DNA of 20,588 bases from Alphaproteobacteria bacterium (GTDB lineage: Bacteria > Pseudomonadota > Alphaproteobacteria > UBA2136 > UBA6156): the NCBI GenBank assembly GCA_020249005.1, contig JADCGN010000052.1:1-20588 (forward strand). Reading direction: 5' to 3'. The translations under genes were made by a program, and so were the position numbers. Numbering within the stretch: position 1 is the first letter of the stretch; every line of letters starts with the position of its first letter. Positions 1-5,910 of the stretch are shown piece by piece. Under the pieces are notes generated by a model, which was not told where the DNA came from, made no database searches, and saw only the letters and a list, made by a program, of their open reading frames with translations.

Positions 1-34
1 GCCAGGGGGCTTTTCTTGTAACGGAAGGATCGCC

Positions 35-466
35 ATGGCCACCTCGCTCCCCACCAAAGAATCCAAAGATGCCACAGAAAGCTTGAAACTGCCGACCGAA
101 GCTAAGACCCGCCCGCCTCACCCCGCCGATACCGCTGACCCAACGTATTTTACCCAAAAAACTGCCGATGTCTTCCGGGAAGTGCGTGGACTGGATAACC
201 AAGGCTGCCAAATTTTTAATCTTAATCCGCGCTTCATTTACCTGGTGTGCCTGCACCTTAGCCATGAGAGCCCAAAGTTGGGCGCGCAGCTGCAGTATTC
301 GCTCAACGACGTGAACTTCATTAACCCCACCGACGCCGTCTGGATTGATTATGGCTCCCGGCAGCTCGGGAATTTTGCTGCGGCGCTGCCGTTCCCAGTC
401 TCCAGCCTACGACTGTTGGTATGGGATGGCGTGTGGACCCTGCAAACCCGGCGCCTGAATCCCTAG
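35..466 (+). CDS. Phage-like small structural protein, paralogue of the next gene
   Basis: A 143-residue protein of unknown function that opens a run of five closely spaced plus-strand genes. GGAAGG at 23-28 is a good ribosome binding site for this ATG. The first 50 residues are polar and low in complexity. The last 90 or so align by eye with the 103-residue product of the next gene: shared NP, then GA-LQ, a D about six residues later, A-W, PVS-LRL, and DG-W-LQ-R at the end. This points to a tandem duplication of a small beta-rich domain, with an extra N-terminal arm here. The neighbour at 823 is of phage tail or head-spike type, so a virion role is inferred from context only. I do not recognise the family, and no signal peptide or membrane segment is visible. 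Confidence 0.7.
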   Translation: MATSLPTKESKDATESLKLPTEAKTRPPHPADTADPTYFTQKTADVFREVRGLDNQGCQIFNLNPRFIYLVCLHLSHESPKLGAQLQYSLNDVNFINPTDAVWIDYGSRQLGNFAAALPFPVSSLRLLVWDGVWTLQTRRLNP

Positions 467-499
467 CCCTCTCCCTAAACCTTAAGAAAGAACATCATC

Positions 500-811
500 A
501 TGCCCGCCCGCACCGTCTTTAACCTGGAAGAACAAACCGGCATCACCAGCTTTTCCGATGAATTTATCGTCAACCCAACCCGCGAAGTGGCCGCCGTGCT
601 GCGCCTGACCGCGGGCACTCCTACCACCGGGGCCCGGCTACAGATTACGCTGGATGACGCCGAACGGATCGCCGCCGGCACCGCCACCTGGGTGAACAGC
701 CCGCTCGGCAGCCGCACCAGCACCGGCGCCGAAAAGGTGCTACGCCCGGTCAGCGGCCTCCGCCTGGTGGCCACCGATGGCACCTGGGCCCTGCAAGTGC
801 GCCAAGCCTAA
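500..811 (+). CDS. Phage-like small structural protein, second copy
   Basis: A 103-residue protein of unknown function, 33 bases after the preceding gene, with an AAGAAAG ribosome binding site at about 483-489. It is the compact form of the domain in the previous gene; most of its length is the shared part, ending PVSGLRL, then DG-WALQVRQ. The predicted character is beta-rich, with many Thr, Ala and Arg and no membrane segment. The stop codon is followed at once by the G-rich ribosome binding site of the spike-like gene, 11 bases away, so co-translation is likely. A phage or tailocin structural role is inferred from the neighbour and not shown by a motif. Confidence 0.72.
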   Translation: MPARTVFNLEEQTGITSFSDEFIVNPTREVAAVLRLTAGTPTTGARLQITLDDAERIAAGTATWVNSPLGSRTSTGAEKVLRPVSGLRLVATDGTWALQVRQA

Positions 812-822
812 GGGGGTGCGCC

Positions 823-1842
823 ATGCCAACCCGTATGCCGACCCAAAACCCGTGTGTGCCGCCCACGCAAAACCCCAGCGGCAGCGCCGGGGCGGTGGTG
901 CTGAGCTTTCTGGAAGGGGTGATGCCCGCCGGGCTGACCTTCAGCCGCGCCAGCGGTGCCACCGATTTCACCCCCACCGGCCAGCTGGAAACCCTGGCCC
1001 AAAACGCCCCACGCTTCGATTTTCACCCCACCACGCTGCAACCGCGCGGGCTGATGATCGAGCGCCCGCGCACCAATCTGCTGCTGAACGCGGCGACACT
1101 GGCCACACAAACGGTGACGGTGACTGCGGTGGCCCACACGCTTAGCTTTTACGGCACCGGCAGCGTCACCCTCAGCGGTGCCGCCAGTGGGGTGCTGAAC
1201 GGCACGGGCGCGTTCCCCAGCCGGGCGACGCTCACCTTCACCCCCACGGCGGACAGTCTGACCGTCACGGTCAGCGGCAGCGTGACGTTCGCCAACCTGG
1301 AAGTGGGAGGCTTTGCCAGCTCGTTCATTCCCACCACCACGGTGGCCGCTACCCGCGCCACCGACCTCTGCCTCGCGCCCGACTTGGCCGCCTTGGGGTT
1401 TAATCCGCAAGAAGGCACGGTGTACGCCGAGTTTGAACCCCTGGCCGTGCCCGTCAGCGGCAACTTCCCCACGCTGTGGCAAGCCGATGCGGGCAACGCC
1501 GCCAACCGGATTGGCGCCTACTACAGTGCGGGCCCGGGGCAACGGTTGAATATGATCATGAGCAGCGGCGGGGTTACCCAAGGCGATACGTCTTCCCCGA
1601 ACAGTTACCTGCTGGGGGCCGTAAACAAAAGTGCCGTGGCCTGGGCCACCAATGATCGCGCCGGGTGCCTCAACGGCGGTACGGTGATGACCGACCTCAC
1701 CGCCATCATCCCTACCGGGCTGACCACCTTCCGCTGCGGCACCGGGGCAACCGGCGCCGAGCCGCTCAATGGCTGGCTGCGGCGGCTGATCTACACCCCG
1801 GCCCGCCTGCCCAACGCTCAGTTGCAAGCCCTCACCGCCTAA
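823..1842 (+). CDS. Phage tail/head-spike-like protein with LamG-like C-terminus
   Basis: A 339-residue protein. Residues about 28-90 carry the recurrent signature of phage head-spike/tail-fibre proteins: FSRAS-AT-F, TG-LET-A-NAPRFD, and a PRGLMIE-PRTNLLLN box. The middle (about 95-175) is Thr/Val-rich and beta-like, with an F-xS-xxPTTTVAATRATD stretch typical of these proteins. The C-terminal third looks like a concanavalin/LamG-type jelly roll (GTVYAEFEP early; GWLRRLIYTPARLPNAQLQALTA at the end, in pieces matching the usual closing R-L-Y-P-R-L-L-LT pattern). The start follows GGGGG at 812-816. The product would be a virion surface protein that binds host or assembles at the tail. It is the best evidence that 35-2369 is a prophage or phage-derived block. 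The identification comes from remembered patterns and not from a search. Confidence 0.72.
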   Translation: MPTRMPTQNPCVPPTQNPSGSAGAVVLSFLEGVMPAGLTFSRASGATDFTPTGQLETLAQNAPRFDFHPTTLQPRGLMIERPRTNLLLNAATLATQTVTVTAVAHTLSFYGTGSVTLSGAASGVLNGTGAFPSRATLTFTPTADSLTVTVSGSVTFANLEVGGFASSFIPTTTVAATRATDLCLAPDLAALGFNPQEGTVYAEFEPLAVPVSGNFPTLWQADAGNAANRIGAYYSAGPGQRLNMIMSSGGVTQGDTSSPNSYLLGAVNKSAVAWATNDRAGCLNGGTVMTDLTAIIPTGLTTFRCGTGATGAEPLNGWLRRLIYTPARLPNAQLQALTA

Positions 1843-1856
1843 GGAAAGCCCCACCC

Positions 1857-2066
1857 ATGTGGACTGCCACCCATTTCTATTCCCTTCCTGATCTGGCCAC
1901 GCTGGCCAGCCTCCCCCTCCCCGAACCATCGGCCTTGGATGTGTTGGGGCCCGTCGGCCCTGGTGGGGCGGTGCTGGTCAACGCCCGTTGGTGGGGCACC
2001 GAACCCACACCCTGGGCGGCCTTTCAACTGCCCACCCCGCAATTTCCACGGCGTGAGTTTGCTTAA
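1857..2066 (+). CDS. Small hypothetical protein in phage-like block
   Basis: A 69-residue protein that starts at ATG 1857, after AAGGAAAG at 1841-1848, which itself overlaps the stop of the spike-like gene. The reading frame is open further upstream, but the placed ribosome binding site and 14-base spacing favour this start. It is rich in Pro, Leu and Trp (a WW pair and several PTP motifs), with no membrane segment or recognisable domain. Position directly after a spike gene and before a small membrane protein suggests a small phage accessory or assembly protein. I cannot assign a function. Confidence 0.55.
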   Translation: MWTATHFYSLPDLATLASLPLPEPSALDVLGPVGPGGAVLVNARWWGTEPTPWAAFQLPTPQFPRREFA

Positions 2067-2093
2067 GGGGCTGCGCTCTGTTAGGAAGGGCGC

Positions 2094-2369
2094 ATGACCA
2101 CCCCCCCGCCTGCCTCCGCCCCGCACCGCCGTATTCCGTGGGGTTGGCTCGTGGCCTTTGCGGTGATTTATCTGCTCACCGTCATGCCGGTGGGGCTGTG
2201 GCTCTATACGCTCAAAATGGATGCCAACTTGAACCTGTTGCAGCGCGGCGGTTTCCACGCTTACCTGCAATGCCTGGAAGCCGCCGCCGGGGGGCCGTTG
2301 CCCCACACCCTCCGGTTGGAACCTACAGCACCGTCTCCAAGTAACGCAGCAACTCCTCCTGTCCGGTAA
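2094..2369 (+). CDS. Small single-span membrane protein closing the phage-like block
   Basis: A 91-residue protein with a strong AGGAAGGG ribosome binding site at 2083-2090. Residues about 16-38 (from WGWLVAFAV to LWLYT) form one hydrophobic span, preceded by basic HRR. Residues 39-91 are a mixed tail ending in a Pro/Ser/Thr-rich segment. The topology would suit a small inner-membrane lysis-accessory protein, but there is no lipobox or diagnostic motif, so this is speculation. The last 47 bases overlap the 3' end of fabD on the opposite strand. No terminator separates the two convergent genes, so the Pro-rich tail may be a fortuitous extension into fabD sequence. Confidence 0.6.
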   Translation: MTTPPPASAPHRRIPWGWLVAFAVIYLLTVMPVGLWLYTLKMDANLNLLQRGGFHAYLQCLEAAAGGPLPHTLRLEPTAPSPSNAATPPVR

Positions 2370-3255
2370 GGCTCACGGCCTGCAGGCGGCTGTCGCAACG
2401 GGGCGCCAACCCGGCCAGCACCTTGCCGCAGCCCAGCTCCAGCGCCTGCGTGACCCCCTGCGCCGCCGCCTGCTGCATCGCTTCCCGCCAACGCACTTGG
2501 CCGGTGATTTGCTGGGTCAAATTTTCCTTAATATCTGTTTCATTTTCATGAATTTGTGCCGTATAATTCATCACACATGGTAACTGAAATGGCCCGATTG
2601 GCTGAGCCACCAACCAGGCCGCCACCGCCTCCCGCGCGGCGGTTTGCAGCGGGGTATGGAACGCCCCGCCCACCGGTAAGCGCAGCACCCGTTTGGCCCC
2701 GGCGGCTTTCAGTGCCGCTTCCGCCCCCGGCAAGGCCTCCAGCGTACCGGAAATCACCGCCTGCCCTTCACAGTTATCATTGGCCAGCCAAACATGGGTT
2801 TGTGTTGCCATTACCGCGGCGAGCAGGTCAGGCGCCAACCCCAGTACGGCACTCATCCCCCCCGGCGCGGCCTGGGCCATCGCCTGGCCGCGGACCCGCA
2901 CCAGCTGGGCCGCTCCCGCCACCGTCAACCCGCCCGCGGCGGCCACGGCGGTGTATTCGCCCAAACTATGCCCGGCCACATATTTCGCCAGCTCTTTCAA
3001 GGGCTTTTGCGTTGCTTCCTGCAGCGCAGCGGCGGCCATCAGCCCCACCACCAACAGCGCTACTTGGGCGTTGTCGGTGCGGGTCAGCAGCGCCGGGTCG
3101 GCCTCAGGGGCCATCAGAGTCGCCAAATTTTGCCCCACCGCCTCGCTGGCTTGCTCTAGCACCTGGCGGGCAGCGGCGCTGGCGAACCAGCCTTCCGCCA
3201 TGCCTGGGTGTTGGCTGCCTTGGCCAGGAAACATCAAAATCGCGGTGTTTTGCAT
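2323..3255 (-). CDS. fabD: Malonyl-CoA:ACP transacylase
   Basis: A 310-residue FabD, the usual family length, which transfers malonyl from CoA to acyl carrier protein in the cytoplasm to supply type II fatty-acid elongation. MFPGQGSQHPGM lies at the N-terminus. GHSLGEY contains the nucleophile Ser97. VRVRGQAM carries the substrate-carboxylate Arg122, and GGAFHTPL contains catalytic His200. The start at 3255 (MQNTA...) follows an AAGAAG ribosome binding site; a longer in-frame version would add 20 unconserved residues and is rejected. The gene is divergent from rpsF, with 116 bases between them. fabG or acpP, common neighbours of fabD, are absent. Its 3' end overlaps the convergent phage-block gene. 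Confidence 0.96.
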   Translation of the reverse strand: MQNTAILMFPGQGSQHPGMAEGWFASAAARQVLEQASEAVGQNLATLMAPEADPALLTRTDNAQVALLVVGLMAAAALQEATQKPLKELAKYVAGHSLGEYTAVAAAGGLTVAGAAQLVRVRGQAMAQAAPGGMSAVLGLAPDLLAAVMATQTHVWLANDNCEGQAVISGTLEALPGAEAALKAAGAKRVLRLPVGGAFHTPLQTAAREAVAAWLVAQPIGPFQLPCVMNYTAQIHENETDIKENLTQQITGQVRWREAMQQAAAQGVTQALELGCGKVLAGLAPRCDSRLQAVSLTGQEELLRYLETVL

Positions 3256-3322
3256 GATTTTCTTCTTGCATACCTTGGCGAAATATGCAAACAGAGCCTC
3301 ACCTTGCTCGCCCATGGGGGGC

Positions 3323-3351
3323 GGGCTACCGGCCAGAGTATGGCCAAGTCC
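3323..3351 (+). promoter_or_regulatory. Candidate S6:S18-binding leader hairpin upstream of rpsF
   Basis: In the rpsF leader, GGGCT (3323-3327) can pair with AGTCC (3347-3351, one G-U). GGCC (3331-3334) can pair with GGCC (3342-3345) around a seven-base loop. This leaves an unpaired ACC on the 5' side just before the upper stem; if the first upper pair opens, the trinucleotide CCG (3329-3331) is bulged. A bulged CCG between two short stems, close ahead of rpsF, is the known S6:S18 autoregulatory motif that mimics the 16S rRNA binding site. The element ends three bases before the AAGGAGA ribosome binding site (3354-3360). This is structure by eye and has not been folded or tested against a covariance model. 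Confidence 0.55.
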
Positions 3352-3371
3352 ACAAGGAGAGCCTAAACGCC

Positions 3372-3737
3372 ATGGCGTTTTATGAATTCACGACGATTAT
3401 CCGCCCCGATGTGCCGACCACCACGGTTGACGCCGTGGCCACCAAGGTTGCCGACCTGGTGAAGAAGCACAAAGGCAAGGTGGTGAAGACCGAGCAATGG
3501 GGCCTGCGCACGCTGGCCTACAGCATCAACAAACACCGCAAGGGTTATTACACCCTGCACGGCCTGCAGCTGAACGACGCCGCCGCCGTGAACGAGCTGG
3601 AATACGCGATGAAACTGTCCGATGACGTGATTCGCTTCCTGACCGTGAAGGTGGAAGAAATTTCCAAAGAGCCCAGCGCCATTCTCAAAGCCAAGGCCCG
3701 TGCCGAAGAGGCCGAAGCCATGGGCCCGCAGGCTTAA
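3372..3737 (+). CDS. rpsF: 30S ribosomal protein S6
   Basis: A 121-residue S6 that starts MAFYEFT, the usual N-terminal beta strand. It continues with the family features TIIRPDV, VKTEQWGLRTLAYSINKHRKGYY, and DDVIRFLTVKVEE. S6 binds the central domain of 16S rRNA as a heterodimer with S18, encoded 30 bases downstream. AAGGAGA at 3354-3360 sets the start at 3372; an in-frame upstream ATG would add 29 unconserved residues across the leader hairpin. The C-terminal tail (about 20 residues, Lys/Ala/Glu-rich) is moderate in length. It is the first gene of the rpsF-rpsR-rplI operon, probably autoregulated through the leader at 3323-3351. Confidence 0.97.
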   Translation: MAFYEFTTIIRPDVPTTTVDAVATKVADLVKKHKGKVVKTEQWGLRTLAYSINKHRKGYYTLHGLQLNDAAAVNELEYAMKLSDDVIRFLTVKVEEISKEPSAILKAKARAEEAEAMGPQA

Positions 3738-3767
3738 CGCGTGAATGTAAAATAAGGATTCAAGATT

Positions 3768-4241
3768 ATGGCAATGGAACCCCTCCCCGCTCGCCGCCCC
3801 GCCCCCGGTGGCAAAGGCGCCAAAGGCAAAGGCAAATTCAGCAAAGGCCCCCGCAAGGAAGGCGCCGAAGGCGGCTTCAAGAAGGACGCCAAGTACACCC
3901 CGCGGCTGCTGGGCAAGGCCTACTTCCAACGGCGCCGCGGCTGCCCGTTCAGCGGCCCGAAAGCTCAAAAGATCGACTACAAAGACGTGCGCACGCTGTC
4001 CAAGTACCTCAGCGACTTGGGCAAGATCATGCCGCGCCACTTGAGCGGCGTGTGTGCCGCCAAGCAGCGCGAGCTGGCCACCGCCATCGCGCGGGCCCGC
4101 ATGCTGGCCCTGCTGCCGTTTGTGGTGAAGGCCGACCCGGCCGCCGAGCGCGAACAGCGTAACGAGCGTATCGCCGCCCGCGCCGCCCGCTTCGCCGAGC
4201 GCGACGCGCAACGCAGCCGCGCCACCGAGAGCGCCGAATAG
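3768..4241 (+). CDS. rpsR: 30S ribosomal protein S18 with long N- and C-terminal extensions
   Basis: A 157-residue protein whose core, about residues 52-122, is clearly S18: YFQRRRGCPFSGP, then KIDYKDVRTLSKYLSD, GKIMPRHLSGVCAAKQREL, and ATAIARARMLALLPFV. S18 is normally only 75-100 residues. Here about 50 residues precede the core, rich in Gly, Lys and Pro and probably disordered and RNA-binding. About 30 residues follow it, an Arg/Ala/Glu helix-prone tail. TAAGGA at 3753-3758 supports the start; ATG 3774 is a possible alternative and would remove two residues. S18 pairs with S6 on the platform of the small subunit. The extensions are in frame, keep the neighbours' codon usage, and show no sign of frameshift. 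Confidence 0.95.
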   Translation: MAMEPLPARRPAPGGKGAKGKGKFSKGPRKEGAEGGFKKDAKYTPRLLGKAYFQRRRGCPFSGPKAQKIDYKDVRTLSKYLSDLGKIMPRHLSGVCAAKQRELATAIARARMLALLPFVVKADPAAEREQRNERIAARAARFAERDAQRSRATESAE

Positions 4242-4263
4242 AGTGTGAGAAGGAGATAAGATT

Positions 4264-4722
4264 ATGGCTCACATGAACGTGATTCTCACCGAAGCCCTGC
4301 AAGGGGTTGGCAAACTGGGCGAAACCGTGCGCGTTAAGGCCGGCTTTGCCCGTAACTTCCTGCTGCCGCGTAACAAAGCCATGGCCGCCACCAAGGCCAA
4401 TGCCGCCCTGTTCGCCGCCCAAAAGGCCGAGCTGGAAGCGCAAAACGCCAAGGCCAAGGCTGCCGCCGAGCAACTGGCCGCCCAGCACGCCAGCCTGCAG
4501 CTGGAACTGGCCCGTCATGCCAGCGAAACCGGCCAACTCTACGGCTCGATCAAGGCGAAGGATTTCGCCAGCGAGCTGAACGCCAAGGGCCTGAAGGTGG
4601 AAGCCAGCCAAGTGCTGTTGGCCACCGCCGTGAAGGACGTGGGCGACCACAGCATCCGCGTGGCGCTGCACCCCGAAGTGCTGCTGACCGTGCCGGTTAA
4701 GGTGGTACGCCAAAGCCTGTAA
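4264..4722 (+). CDS. rplI: 50S ribosomal protein L9
   Basis: A 152-residue L9 at the family's usual length. The N-terminal RNA-binding domain shows MNVILTEALQGVGKLG, then VRVKAGFARNFLLPRNKA. A long connecting helix rich in Ala, Lys and Glu follows (about 42-80), then the C-terminal domain with GQLYGSIKAKDFA and GDHSIRVALHPEV. L9 binds 23S rRNA at the base of the L1 stalk and helps maintain reading frame. AGGAGA at 4251-4256 sets the start, 22 bases after rpsR. It is the last gene of the operon, followed by a strong intrinsic terminator. Confidence 0.97.
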   Translation: MAHMNVILTEALQGVGKLGETVRVKAGFARNFLLPRNKAMAATKANAALFAAQKAELEAQNAKAKAAAEQLAAQHASLQLELARHASETGQLYGSIKAKDFASELNAKGLKVEASQVLLATAVKDVGDHSIRVALHPEVLLTVPVKVVRQSL

Positions 4723-4740
4723 GACCCGGCCTCCCTCCAA

Positions 4741-4766
4741 AAAAACTCGCCGGCTGGCGGGTTTTT
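4741..4766 (+). terminator. Intrinsic terminator of rpsF-rpsR-rplI
   Basis: A hairpin of CTCGCC (4746-4751) and GGCGGG (4756-4761) around a GGCT loop, with one U-G pair. It is flanked by AAAAA on the left and TTTTT (4762-4766) on the right. It lies 18 bases after the rplI stop. The A-run would allow some function in the other direction, but no minus-strand gene reads into it. Confidence 0.85.
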
Positions 4767-4769
4767 AGG

Positions 4770-4798
4770 TTGACAGTTACGCCCGACACTTTTAGCTG
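4770..4798 (+). promoter_or_regulatory. Possible sigma-70 promoter for the 70-residue orphan
   Basis: A perfect TTGACA lies at 4770-4775, immediately after the rplI terminator. At 17 bases' spacing the -10 position is TAGCTG (4793-4798), a weak match. The placement between a terminator and an isolated gene supports a promoter, but the -10 is not convincing. Confidence 0.4.
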
Positions 4799-4833
4799 TA
4801 GGGCAGCAAAACCGCCATTAAGGAGATCTTCCA

Positions 4834-5046
4834 ATGGCTCATGTTTCCGAAATGACAACTGAAGAGCTCAAAACACATCTAAGCTCTGTAAACAAGTCCA
4901 TTAAAAACTTGGAAGCTGTCCTCCGTATCCCCGGCTCTTCCAAAAATGCCATCGCGTCCATGAGCATTGACAAAGAAAGGTTGCAAAAAACGCAACAAGA
5001 CATTGTCAACGAGCTCAAGGAGCGTGGCATCTTGGTGGGCGTGTAA
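4834..5046 (+). CDS. Small helical hypothetical protein, AT-rich orphan
   Basis: A 70-residue protein with a strong AAGGAGA ribosome binding site at 4820-4826. It is almost entirely helix-prone. Residues about 8-28 (TTEELKTHLSSVNKSIKNLEA) and 46-65 have heptad-like hydrophobic spacing, separated by a PGSSKN turn, which suggests a helical hairpin or short coiled coil. There is no membrane segment, Cys or recognised domain. Base composition is clearly lower in GC than the flanking genes (about 40% in the line from 4861, against about two-thirds elsewhere), with AAA and AAC preferred. The gene sits alone between two terminators with its own TTGACA. Function unknown; composition suggests recent acquisition. 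Confidence 0.65.
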   Translation: MAHVSEMTTEELKTHLSSVNKSIKNLEAVLRIPGSSKNAIASMSIDKERLQKTQQDIVNELKERGILVGV

Positions 5047-5072
5047 CGCTCCCACCAACTGAATTACGTCAC

Positions 5073-5096
5073 AAGGCCCGCCATTGGCGGGCCTTT
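5073..5096 (+). terminator. Intrinsic terminator after the 70-residue orphan
   Basis: A perfect ten-pair stem, AAGGCCCGCC (5073-5082) with GGCGGGCCTT (5086-5095), has a three-base loop and a short T tract that ends at 5096. It lies between the orphan's stop and the convergent pirin gene. The T tract is short, so efficiency is uncertain. Confidence 0.7.
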
Positions 5097-5100
5097 GCTG

Positions 5101-5823
5101 TTATTCCATCACCACCAGCAGCAGGTGTGCATCTGCACTTGCTTGCACGGTCAGCTCCCCGCTGGGCAGCGCCAAGCCGTCGCCCGCACTGGCTGCTTGG
5201 CCATTCACGCTCACGGTTCCATCAATCACCTGCAACCAGGCTCCTTGCGGCAGGGTCAGCGGCGGTAAGGTTTCTCCCGCGTGTGGCTTGGCACGCCACA
5301 GGCTGGCCTCGGCCTGCAGTTGCAAACCACCGGGCACACCGGTGGGGCTCGCCAGCGGCTGCCACCCTTGCGGAGCGGCAAACGCGGCCTGAGCATACCG
5401 CGGTGCCAGGCCCTTGGCCTTGGGCAACAGCCACAGCTGCAGAAACTTCACCGGCGCAGTCGCACTGGCGTTGTACTCGCTGTGGGTTACACCCGTCCCG
5501 GCGGTCATCACCTGCAGCTCGTCGGGCTGAATCACCCCTTCCCCGCCGCTGCTGTCGCGGTGGGCCAGGCCACCTTCCAGCACATAGCTGATGATTTCCA
5601 TATCGCGGTGCGGGTGCGGCGGAAAGCCACCGCCACCGGCCACGGTGTCATCGTTCAACACGCGCAGCACGCCGTACCCCATGCGGGCGGGGTCGTAATA
5701 CTCGCCAAAGGAAAAACTGTGGAAGCTTTGCAGCCAGCCAAAATCGGCGCGGCCGCGGCTGGCGGCGGGCACATGGTGCGGCTGGGCAAAGGTGGCGTTG
5801 GTGGGTAACGGCGCGTGGTTCAT
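5101..5823 (-). CDS. Pirin-family cupin protein (quercetin 2,3-dioxygenase-like)
   Basis: A 240-residue bicupin of the pirin/YhhW family. Metal ligands are visible in the N-terminal cupin as His70 and His72 in PPHPHRDMEIISY, with His114 and Glu116 in GTGVTHSEYN. GWLQSFHSFSFGEYYDPARMGYG is the family's characteristic N-terminal stretch (given here as a remembered block, residues 29-51). LQLWLLP precedes the linker to the degenerate C-terminal cupin. Some homologues oxidise quercetin in vitro; the physiological substrate is usually unknown. AGGA lies about 11 bases before the start at 5823. A perfect ten-base inverted repeat lies 31-59 bases upstream and may be an operator. The gene follows hdaA on the same strand, with 87 bases between. 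Confidence 0.92.
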   Translation of the reverse strand: MNHAPLPTNATFAQPHHVPAASRGRADFGWLQSFHSFSFGEYYDPARMGYGVLRVLNDDTVAGGGGFPPHPHRDMEIISYVLEGGLAHRDSSGGEGVIQPDELQVMTAGTGVTHSEYNASATAPVKFLQLWLLPKAKGLAPRYAQAAFAAPQGWQPLASPTGVPGGLQLQAEASLWRAKPHAGETLPPLTLPQGAWLQVIDGTVSVNGQAASAGDGLALPSGELTVQASADAHLLLVVME

Positions 5824-5853
5824 CGTATAGGGTCCTAAACGTTGGTTGATGCC

Positions 5854-5882
5854 TCATCATTTCGTTATTACGGAAATGATGA
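5854..5882. promoter_or_regulatory. Perfect inverted repeat upstream of the pirin gene
   Basis: TCATCATTTC at 5854-5863 and its exact reverse complement GAAATGATGA at 5873-5882 are separated by nine bases. The dyad is AT-rich, has no following T-run in either direction, and lies 31-59 bases before the pirin start in a short intergenic gap. A repressor or activator operator is more likely than a terminator. I could not place a convincing -35/-10 pair around it. Confidence 0.5.
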
Positions 5883-5910
5883 TTTTATTTAATGCAATCA
5901 CCCAGTGGCG

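Noticed and set aside
808..1929. A 373-codon minus-strand frame opposite the spike-like gene
   Set aside because: Gly/Arg/Gln-rich composition typical of antisense reading in GC-rich DNA; the plus-strand gene has a recognised pattern and a good ribosome binding site.
3256..3315. Twenty-residue N-terminal extension of FabD
   Set aside because: The extension is not part of the family, and a ribosome binding site lies before the internal start at 3255.
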